DNA of 12,978 bases from Amoebophrya sp. AT5.2. Lineage: Eukaryota > Sar > Dinophyceae > Syndiniales > Amoebophryaceae. The notes under the pieces were generated by a model. The model did no database searches and had not been told where the DNA came from. It saw nothing but the letters and a program-made list of their open reading frames with translations. A program made the translations under genes and the position numbers. The stretch lies in the NCBI GenBank assembly GCA_005223375.1, contig RXOD01005663.1, forward strand, positions 1 through 12,978. The letters are read 5' to 3'. Shown here piece after piece: positions 1 through 7,289 of the stretch. Within the stretch, counting starts at the first letter, position 1; every line of letters starts with the position of its first letter.

Positions 1-225
1 CCGCCGCTGGATTTCCCAATCAAGGATAAACTTCAACTTGCTGCGCCGCTGCAAGCACTGAAAATTGCCGTTTCACCCGCAACGCCAACAATTCCAGGGC
101 CCGAAGGAGCTGGCGACGCAATTCTTATGGTGATGCCGCTGTCTGACGACATGTTCGCGGCGGCGGTTGCGCTTGTCGCGGATGGCGTAGCGCCAAGGAA
201 GCTGCCTGGGGGAGCGCGCTGCTAG
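1..225 (+). CDS. Possible 3' exon of a plus-strand gene, hypothetical, 5' end outside window
   Basis: The first forward frame is open from the left edge to a TAG at 223-225 and gives 74 residues. The composition is ordinary for a protein: a hydrophobic and charged start, a Pro/Thr/Gly linker near residues 28-40, then an Ala/Val-rich helix-like stretch near residues 50-62. I do not recognise a family. The opposite strand also has short open frames here, so coding is not proven. The final residues could lie beyond a splice donor; a GTAGCG sits at 187-192, in phase 0. If real, the gene points toward the minus-strand array and is convergent with it. Confidence is low because the segment is short and cut by the window edge. 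Confidence 0.3.
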   Translation, partial: PPLDFPIKDKLQLAAPLQALKIAVSPATPTIPGPEGAGDAILMVMPLSDDMFAAAVALVADGVAPRKLPGGARC

Positions 226-548
226 TGCGAACCGGCTTCGGCGCAGCGGTGCCGCAGCGCGTGCGACGTCGTGGTCGTGCTCTTGATAGCCTCTTAATGA
301 AACAAAGTAGCAGCACTTCTAGTCGCAATGCCGCCGCTTCGAAGCGGAAGAGTTTTGGCGATGACTGCCTCTGTTAAGATGCTGTCCCTGGTGACAGCGT
401 TTGCGCCGCCCGCTCCATTTTTTGAGCTCCATAGGAAACTCGAAGCCGAGAAGCGCCACGATCCTGCTCCCCCGGCGGCTCGAATTAATCGGTTTTCTCC
501 GTGTACTGCGAAGCACTCCTCGCGAATAATATTTTTTTTTTCTTCTAG
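226..548. other. Gap, possibly intron sequence of a plus-strand gene
   Basis: I see no convincing complete gene here. The right end is a run of ten or more T followed by a short pyrimidine tract and TAG (about 531-548), which reads as a good plus-strand 3' splice site. The stretch may therefore be an intron, but no donor and acceptor pair could be matched in phase with certainty. Confidence 0.25.
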
Positions 549-657
549 CGCCCACAAGAAAGATGCCGGTGCTAATATCAACATACTAGGCATGAGCTAC
601 TTCAAGATCCTCAGGCCACCGTTGGCACTGCTGGCACTCGGTCTCGGTCAGATATAA
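549..657 (+). CDS. Possible terminal exon after a strong acceptor-like signal
   Basis: Directly after the T-rich tract ending in TAG at 546-548, a forward frame runs to a TAA at 655-657. It encodes about 35 residues, beginning AHKKDAGANI and ending in a Leu/Ala-rich tail, LLALGLGQI. The same frame is open further left (ATG at 328), but the upstream part translates to low-quality sequence across the T run, which argues that only the part after the acceptor is exonic. The function is unknown. It could be the last exon of the gene whose frame enters at position 1, but the phases of the two parts were not shown to match. Confidence 0.22.
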
Positions 658-1162
658 GAACGCAATGGCTTCTGTAACGCTCTGTCCCTCCCGATGGATA
701 CTCACAAAGATAGATAGACAAGCGCCATTGCGTTTTCTGTGGTCGACCTGCGACACTCAATCTTCTCTCCCGTCCGATAGTCCTGACTTGTAGCGTCAAA
801 CTGGACTGCACCCGCGCCAGGGGCTGTTTCACTCATCGACCTAGCATCTGCGTGCGCCAGTACCTCTCTACGAATACGACAAGGGATCCGCAAGCACCGT
901 GTAGGAATTCCCGCGCCTGTCTATCAATCGGACCGCTCTTCTAAACTGTCACTGACGCTTCGACGCCGACATATGGGCTGCGACTCACGACCACCCGCAG
1001 CGAGTGACTGCATGAGACTTTTCTTACCAGCAGTTTGAGTCTCTCTTTGAGAAGTCCGAGCATCAGAATCTACTCCACCTTGAAGATCTTGCGTGCGATA
1101 TACTTTTAGTCTTCCGCCCCAGATCTTTACGCAGACTTTCCGAATGGCAGGGCTGCCTCGTC
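658..1162. other. Intergenic, no gene recognised
   Basis: Only short overlapping frames of poor composition occur on both strands. No RNA gene or repeat family was recognised. The segment ends at the TAA that flanks the fold-back element. Confidence 0.5.
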
Positions 1163-1165
1163 TAA
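1163..1165. repeat. Left target-site duplication TAA
   Basis: TAA lies immediately before the left terminus GAGGCCG. The same trinucleotide in the same orientation follows the right terminus at 2178-2180. Three bases can match by chance, but the position exactly at the limits of the inverted repeats supports a real duplication. Confidence 0.6.
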
Positions 1166-1623
1166 GAGGCCGCTCATCATCTCCAGACTTTTCGGCTGCG
1201 AAAAAGGGGGGGGGCCCCCGTACTTACTTGGCTCATGGCCGTCCAGAGCCATCCGCGTCGTGCGTGACTGCTACACCAATTCACTTCATTGCTTTTTTGA
1301 TTATTGATCGGGGAGATTCGCTCTAGTTCGAATCGAACGATCGACCGGACAGGCGGACAAAGGATGGGGCAACCACGTCGCACAGCCATCCATCGGCTGG
1401 CAAAGCCGTACCCCACTGACTGCTTGGGGCTGGGCTGTATGTCCTCGACAGTTAGTGCAAAATACGAACTACGAACGGCGTTAAAGGCTTAGTAGTACTA
1501 GTAGCTGGCCACTAGTATAACTCGGGGGGTCACTAGTATAGCTCGGCAGTTAGCACTACTAGTAGGATCGGCGTATAGATCGGCATTTAGCAGTAGCTAG
1601 TAGTAGACTCGGCTTCCGTGGTT
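1166..1623 (+). repeat. Left terminal inverted repeat arm
   Basis: The arm pairs with 1698-2177. Its outer 250 bp are best conserved. The inner part (about 1490-1615) is built of short degenerate units such as CTAGTATAGCTCGG, ACTAGTAGCTGGCCACTAG and TTAGCA. These recur on the other arm, where AGTATAGCTCGG-type units lie around 1730-1840 on the opposite strand. Confidence 0.75.
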
Positions 1624-1697
1624 TGGTTTACAAAAAGGCAGAGCGTAAACCTCACCCCAGCAGCGGGCCAGTTTACGTTCTGCCTTTTTGTAAACCA
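1624..1697. repeat. Central hairpin of the fold-back element
   Basis: Bases 1624-1650 (TGGTTTACAAAAAGGCAGAG then CGTAAAC) are the reverse complement of 1671-1697 with one mismatch in 27, around a 20-base loop rich in CCCC and GGG. This is much better conserved than the neighbouring inner arms, so it may be the youngest or most constrained part of the element. Confidence 0.85.
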
Positions 1698-2177
1698 GTA
1701 CTGCGCTTGCCGAGTTAAGCTATACTGCAAGCAAACCCAGAGCTGGGCTCCGGGTAATGCTAACTACCGAGCTATGCTAGTCGTAGTGACAGCTGAGCTA
1801 TACCGAGCTATACTACAGTTATCAGCCGAGTCGTGCTAGTCGTGGCCAGCTACTAAGCCTGTAACAGCGTAGGTGCGTTCTATAGTATAATAGTGCGCAT
1901 TCTACTGCACTGGCTCCCGAGCACGTACACCCCACGCCACCAATGGGGTACGGCTTTGCCACCCGATGGCAGTCGCAGCGCGGCGTGGTTGTTCTATGCT
2001 TCGTCCGCTTGTCCGGTTCAAAATGAATCACAACGATCTATCAAAGTAAAGTAATGAAATAAATTGGTGTAGTGGTCACGCACGACGCGGACCGCTCTCA
2101 ACGGGCTCTAGCCAAGTAAGTACGGGGCCCCCCCCCCTTTTTCGCAGCCGAAAAGTCTAGAATTGACGAACGGCCTC
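1698..2177 (-). repeat. Right terminal inverted repeat arm
   Basis: This is the reverse complement of the left arm, with indels that make it about 20 bp longer. The poly-G/poly-C tract at 1206-1219 on the left is mirrored at 2124-2137, with run lengths that differ by slippage. Confidence 0.75.
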
Positions 2178-2180
2178 TAA
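2178..2180. repeat. Right target-site duplication TAA
   Basis: It matches the TAA before the left terminus. Confidence 0.6.
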
Positions 2181-2984
2181 CACTTGGTCTAGAAATTACA
2201 AAGTTATCGCTAAAGCAGAACTACAGAAGTAATGCAAATGCCTGCCTGCGTTCTTTGGCTGATTCCGGTAGTTTGTTTGTCGGACGAAACGTACGGTTAT
2301 CACTGCCACCACCCCTCAGCCTGTACGTGAATCCATAAGTTCACTGTCTACATGAATCCACTTGCTCCCACTTTAGAATACTTTGTATCCGACACGTGTT
2401 GGCGCGAACTAGTAAAGCATTCAGATGGCACGAAACCAAGCGACGTCTTCTCAAATGCTTAGCAGGAGTGCTACTAGGGCTGAGTGTTCTGAATGAGGCG
2501 ACTTGCGTGTACAAAAACAAATATGCTGGGTCATACTGGAGATCGTCATCCCCCAGCGGCTCAATGAAATAAGCTACAAACCCGATCCAGGAGGCTTAGC
2601 CTAGCTTTTGCTCGCAGTCTGTGTGTTTCCAGCTCTTTCGTTTTCATGATTCGAAAAGGTTGTCATCGGGTTCCTTGCGCTTTCGGCAGCGTCCATAAAA
2701 CAAATACAAAAAGTCAAGGTGCTACAATGCTAGCAATCCGCAAAGCGACACCCTTATTGAGAGTACAATAATACGTCGGCGCCGCAAGAAAGCTGAATCG
2801 CACTAGAGTAAAGCACTTTGGCCCATTCTTTCAACGCGGCCACTCGGTATCTTCATGCTATTTTCGCTCGACCGATGCAGACGACAGAGGGTCGCCGCGC
2901 GTGACATCATTCCTCCATCTACCAACCCGCAGCTTTTAACAGCCACCGGAGCAGGGGCGAGCGAGAACGCACTCGCTACGGGTC
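2181..2984. other. Convergent intergenic region, no gene recognised
   Basis: No frame of convincing composition occurs. A small direct repeat, TAC(G/A)TGAATCCA, occurs twice near 2324-2360. A minus-strand frame at 2988-2803 begins at an ATGA overlap with the stop of the neighbouring gene, but its composition is weak and I treat it as 3' flank. Confidence 0.45.
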
Positions 2985-3709
2985 TCATCTTCCGCGAACC
3001 GTTCGCACATGCTGCACCGTGAGCGTATGCGTGACATGGCTATCAACCACAGGGCTGGCCACAAGGTCGCAGCAGATGTCCTGCCCCTCCTGCAAATGCC
3101 GATGCGCCGGGCACCGCGTAGCCACCACGCTTGGCAGCGGCGAAATGGAAGCCATCGCGCTCGAGGTCCGGCTCGAAAGCTGCTCGCGGCTCAGCGGCTC
3201 ATGCTCCTCGTTCGTGAGCTGACGAGGTGCGATGGCATCGACGGAGACCGCATTTAATGTAGGACTCATCAACATCAACATGATCAACCATAAATGAAAA
3301 TGACGCGCACTCGCGCGCACGCAGGCACAGGATGAGGACGAAAGCTCTCGATGAATAGCGAAAGTACCTCGGTCATCTGAACCGTGACAGTGTGCTCCGT
3401 CACGCTCGTCACGGTCCCACGGTAGTGTTGCGCCGCGGGCACAGTTGCACGCTTCTCCAGGCCGAACAAAAAGGGAAACGCTTCGACGAACGGTTTCGCG
3501 CCGTCCTCGCCCGCATTCTTGCCCTGCGTCCCTGCTTCGCTCTTCGAACCCGTGGCGACGCGCTCCGGAAGGCTCGGGATCTTCTGCCGCAGCTCCTCGT
3601 AAATCTCACACCTGGTGGGTGGCGTGGCGAAGACGAGGAGCGCTCCATTAGTGGCGATTGATTCTCCACAGAAGGCAAGGAGCACTAATCGAGATGATGG
3701 GAAGTTCAT
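2985..3709 (-). CDS. Hypothetical protein, two-exon model, 191 residues
   Basis: Exon 1 is 3709-3368 and exon 2 is 3218-2985, read on the minus strand. The 149-base intron (3367-3219) starts GTACTTTC and ends in CACCTCGTCAG, and both junctions are phase 0. The join gives a smooth sequence, ending exon 1 with TVTVQMTE and continuing LTNEEHEPLSREQ. Exon 1 carries a helical charged segment (CEIYEELRQKIPSLPERV, residues 34-51) and a beta-rich segment HYRGTVTSVTEHTVTVQ near residues 93-109, which resembles a small SH3/Tudor-like barrel only loosely. The ATG lies 43 bases after the stop of the upstream orphan gene. The ATG may not be the true start, because an acceptor-like CACCCACCAG|GTG lies within codons 31-34. 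I cannot assign a function. Without the intron, each exon would be a separate short ORF. Confidence 0.42.
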
Positions 3710-3752
3710 ACTTTAACGAGGCAAAGAACTGCGACCAGCTCACAAACGTCAA

Positions 3753-6305
3753 CTATAACAAGCACCACACGGGCATGCAGTTTTCTTCCAGCGTCTCAAG
3801 GTCCTCCTCGCATTCGATCTCGCCACAGCGCACACGGCGGGCCGCGATGTGGTTTAGGCAAGTTCTGCAAAAAATACTCCAGACACCATGCGAGTGATGC
3901 GGCAGCCTTTTTCTGCAGACTGGGTTCACGCAGAAGGACTGGCGAATCCGCGGCGCCTGTGAGTGTCGCAATGAGTTAGCCATCCGCTTTCGCGACATGA
4001 TTATCTCTTCTAAAGCTGCTACTGGAGTTGCGACACCTACCAACTACTTCATCACGGACCGTTCCCCAAGTATCTGAGGCTGTTACAAGCAAGCAAAACA
4101 GTGCAAAGCTCTTCTCTACCCCTGCATCGTCTCCCGTCGGTCCATAGGCATGCCGGTCAGAGGTCGGGATAAAGTTTCCTCTTGCGCGCTTCGCGAGGTA
4201 AGCAAAGGCCTGCTCCTCGACGTACTTGGTTTTGCCTGGGTTCGTTACCATGGCGCTGTTCTCCACCAACGCGGCCTGCAGATTTGCGCTCTTCATCCGT
4301 GCGGTGGCGAAGCGGTGGTCGGCGTTTCCATGCCCACTTTGATGCGAGGTCGTAGCCGACTTTTTGTACCTCCAGTTTTTCGGGTTTTGCGTCGAGCGAT
4401 TGGTTTGAGACCCAACTTTTAGTTGATCCTTCCGAAATGTGCCAGCGAGAACAAAAGCGCCGACTTCGCAAAAATACCATTGCTTGTTCGGCGAGTTGGG
4501 GTTGCTTGCGGCTCTGGCAGGGCCTCCGCAATGTCTGACTCTGAGCATGTTGTGCGCCGGGCTAGAGTGATTCGTAGACGGCACCGAACTGGAGCTTCCA
4601 AGATTGTCGTGGACATGATGGTTGGCCTGGTAGTGATTCCCGACGATCGCGCTCCTCCCGTTTCCGCCCTTGCCGTGCTCCACCTGCTGGAAGTCGTATG
4701 CGTCGCCTCGCGAACCCTTACCGGGGAGGGCATACCTGAAGGTTTGGAGTTTCCATCTTTAGCAACAATGCAGCAATGAAGCCTCCAAAGATATAGCTCT
4801 TCTTTTCGACAACCTTCTGCAATACGACCGAGCCACACAGGCGACGCAAATCGACACCCGCCTTAGTAAGCCCCTATCTCTTCTCCGACAACAACACGGT
4901 CCACCCTTATTATGGTGTGCTCGATCGCGCTTGTCCGGCAGCGTGACTGAAAACACGACCAGCAAGGGCAAGACTCAGAACAAGCAGACGCTGCTATCGT
5001 CATGTAGTAGTTTTTCCTCAAGTATTCTCGTTTCCACGGATTACTCAACACCTCTCCAGCATATCAATACCCCTTGCCGACGTTAGCTTGCCCACAATGC
5101 CCGCTTTCCTTTCGATCTGAGCTCTTGCCGACGGTCTTCTCGATCAGTTGCCGGAAGTTGCGCGTGACCTGACCGTTTTTTCCCGCGCCACGATAACCCC
5201 CCGCCGGCGCCGCGTGGTTTGGTTTTGTAGTTGGAGTGTGCATGTTCGCGTGCTGCGCCAGACCGGAACACCCAATTTGCCCCGTCGGCGTCGCGGCCTC
5301 GGTCTTCGAATTGTACTTCTGGTCCGAGGATTGTGAAGAGCTGCATCCGAAACCTGAAATAGTATAATCAGGTGCAGGACGTCAGCTCTGAGCAGTACTC
5401 AAGCGATTTCGATCCGACCTCATGCACAGAGCTGCGAATTGACCTTAAGCTTAAGCTGACGACAGCTATACTCGCAATCGCAATTTTAGAAAAAATGGAA
5501 ATACTTCCTCCTCCGTTAGCAGATGTCATTTTTTCCACACGCCAAGCCTCCCCGTCCTCTTTCTTTCCCTCTACGTTCGTTTCCACGGCTTCCGAGCCAC
5601 CCTCTATCCATTTGAACGAGCCATCTGCTTCTTCTGCCGAGTAGTCGTACTCGGGGCAGACGTAGTTGTACCCTGTGTAGACAAACGGCATCATGACAGG
5701 AACGCCGACACCGTAGAGGACCATGTGTGGCCCCATGCAGTGGGGTGCCCAATCTGCAGCTGCGGTGGAGTGTTTCGGCTCTGCGGGCGCCATGATGCTG
5801 GTCTCAGTGTAGGTGTCGTTAGCCCGGTCCTCAGCGTAGGCGTGCTGTGGTCGTGGTCCGAAGAGAAGAAAGTGACTATTAAGTACCCTGGTGTTTCTTG
5901 ATCTTGCTACTAATTCTAGTAGGTATCAAAATCAAAGTACGACTCCATCTCGTTCCATCTATTTCCCGGCGAAAAGTTTTCGATGTGGATGTCCATACCT
6001 GCTCTGCAGCTCCTCCCGCAAGATACTGGTAATACGCGGAGCAGTTGTTCCCATTTTGAGAGTCGAAACTTTCGGACGCACCTCCTTCGGAGGCCCTGAA
6101 AGAGCACGCGGATGTCGATTGCACTGTCCACAAGTGCGGGTCGTACTCATACTCGTAGTCGTACGCGCTCGCTGCGTAAGTGCTCGTCCCTGCCCTGTTG
6201 GATTGAAAGAAAAATGCTATTGATATTCGGCCGCCGCATGCGGCAATGAAAAAAGTACGCATGCCAACATGCCCCCACTGTGGGCGAAAGCCAGTACCAC
6301 TGCAT
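3753..6305 (-). CDS. Orphan six-exon gene, 585 residues, Tyr/Ser/Asn-rich with a C-terminal cysteine cluster
   Basis: I reconstructed exons 6305-6259, 6194-5999, 5844-5505, 5353-5071, 4735-4048 and 3956-3753 on the minus strand. All introns are GT-AG: donors GTACTT, GTATGG, GTATTT, GTATTG and GTAGTT; acceptors after CCAACAG, CCACAG, TTTCAG, CTTCAG and CTCACAG. Lengths are 64, 154, 151, 335 and 91 bases, and the phases agree at each join (2, 0, 1, 2, 0). Coding length is 1,758 bases, exactly 586 codons. The protein opens MQWYWLSPTV and has tyrosine/acidic patches YDYEYEYD (residues 27-34) and YNYVCPEYDY (140-149). A Gly/Ser/Thr/Asn/His-rich, probably disordered middle follows (about 195-400), then a more ordered stretch rich in Lys, Arg and Gln. 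The C-terminus has C527, C532, C548, C551, C562 and C567 (CX4C, CX2C, CX4C), which suggests zinc binding. The last donor is least certain, since a GTAGGT seven bases downstream is an alternative that changes the final frame. No family is recognised. Confidence 0.55.
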
Positions 6306-6423
6306 TCTCCGGCGAAGAAACACCTCCGTTAGGATGGTGTAATCAGCGTTCGACGCTTCAAAGGAGTATCTTTTTCTTCGAACTAGGTTGAGGCAGACTT
6401 CTGCTCGCAGAAAGAAGACACGC

Positions 6424-7009
6424 TCAACTGAAAGATTTAGATTTCGCAGTGTGAAGACACCAGAACCACAGCAGCGGTGAATTCCGTGATCGCTTAGTGA
6501 GTTGCCAACAATATAAAGGCGCTTGAGAAGATGCAGTGGCTATCCTATCCGAGCCCCGGTTTTGCTCCAGGGATCTTTCACACAATCTTACTGCGCGCAC
6601 CAGCGCATTGCTTCGTCCATCCATTGCTTATCTGTCACGGATCGATTGCAGGAACGCCACTGGAAAAAAAAAAGACTTCGGGGGGTTCCACAGATACGGA
6701 GTGCAGCTGGTAGCGGTGGCCACGGCGTTCTGAGCAGCACAAAGGACGCAGTCAGAGCCATTCGATGAAAGGAACTTCTCCTGCGGAAGAAAGCCTTCCC
6801 GCACAACAAGAATGGCTCTCGCTGTCCCCGCTTGCGGCATTTCCGATGAAAAGCCAGCCCTTATGCTCGCAAACAGCAACAGAGGCCTTCTGTCACACTT
6901 CGAGGGCATCACGCGTGCATCAGATGGTGCGTCGTCCATTGAAAGAGCAATCTCGAGGACGAATCCCTGTTCGAAGTCAAAGTCATCTTCTCGCGCGATC
7001 AGGGCGCAG
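6424..7009 (-). CDS. Poorly resolved small gene, C-terminal exons only
   Basis: The best evidence is a minus-strand acceptor with a run of ten T and CCAG. It is followed by an exon at 6659-6592 (WRSCNRSVTDKQWMDEAMRW then C and A) that ends exactly at GTAAGA, a textbook donor. A further acceptor, CTAAATCTTTCAG, leads to 6427, where CA|T makes His and the next codon is TGA (6426-6424). Upstream, the same strand is open from about 7009 to 6628, with a natural-looking acidic start (REDDFDFEQGFVLEIALSMD), so an earlier exon probably lies there. I could not choose the donor that links it. A plus-strand frame at 6812-7021 is an alternative of similar quality. The function is unknown. The end lies about 120 bases before the start of the six-exon gene. 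Confidence 0.3.
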
Positions 7010-7289
7010 CTTTGCAGTTAAATTTGACAAGAACGCCCTCAGCAAGGCAATGCGGACATCTCGTCCCGGCATACCGGCGCTCACCATTCGATACGAGGCT
7101 ACTTAGCAGCATCCCCAGCATGAAGGGGTTTTGTCTCGGTTGGATTGAACATGGAATGTGCCACTCTATCTCTATCGCTATCGCCTGATAATTATTTTTG
7201 TCGCTTATTTGCATTTGTTGGCCATGGTGATCTAAGGCTAGTAGTCTCAGCCTGATCATCATACTCTTCGCCGACTGATTGCTCTCTAA

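Larger units (their letters stand above)
1166..2177. mobile_element. 1,012-bp fold-back (long terminal inverted repeat) transposable element, non-autonomous, Harbinger/Tourist-like
   Basis: The left part (1166-1623) and the reverse complement of the right part (2177-1698) align along almost their whole length, so the element is a giant imperfect palindrome. Shared blocks include GAGGCCG at the very ends, ACTTTTCGGCTGCGAAAAAG followed by a G run and C run, CGTACTTACTTGGCT, GTCCGCGTCGTGCGTGA (one mismatch), GGCAAAGCCGTACCCCA and GGCTTAGTAG...CTGGCCAC. The element is flanked by TAA on both sides. A 3-bp TAA/TTA duplication and termini starting GAGGCC or GGGCC are typical of PIF/Harbinger and Tourist-type MITEs, so I place it there tentatively. 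It holds no transposase or other credible ORF, so it would need a transposase supplied in trans. The two arms have clearly diverged, so the copy is not brand new. Confidence 0.82.

Noticed and set aside
294..593. Minus-strand frame of 99 codons overlapping the acceptor-like region
   Set aside because: Composition is ordinary, but it crosses the poly-A/T tract and has no motif, start context or splice support.
1093..2031. Short ORFs inside the fold-back element
   Set aside because: They follow from the inverted repeat and differ between the arms; none resembles a transposase.
4759..5051. Short frames within the 335-base intron of the six-exon gene
   Set aside because: Cys/Arg-rich and not in phase with the flanking exons; treated as intron, though a small extra exon cannot be excluded.
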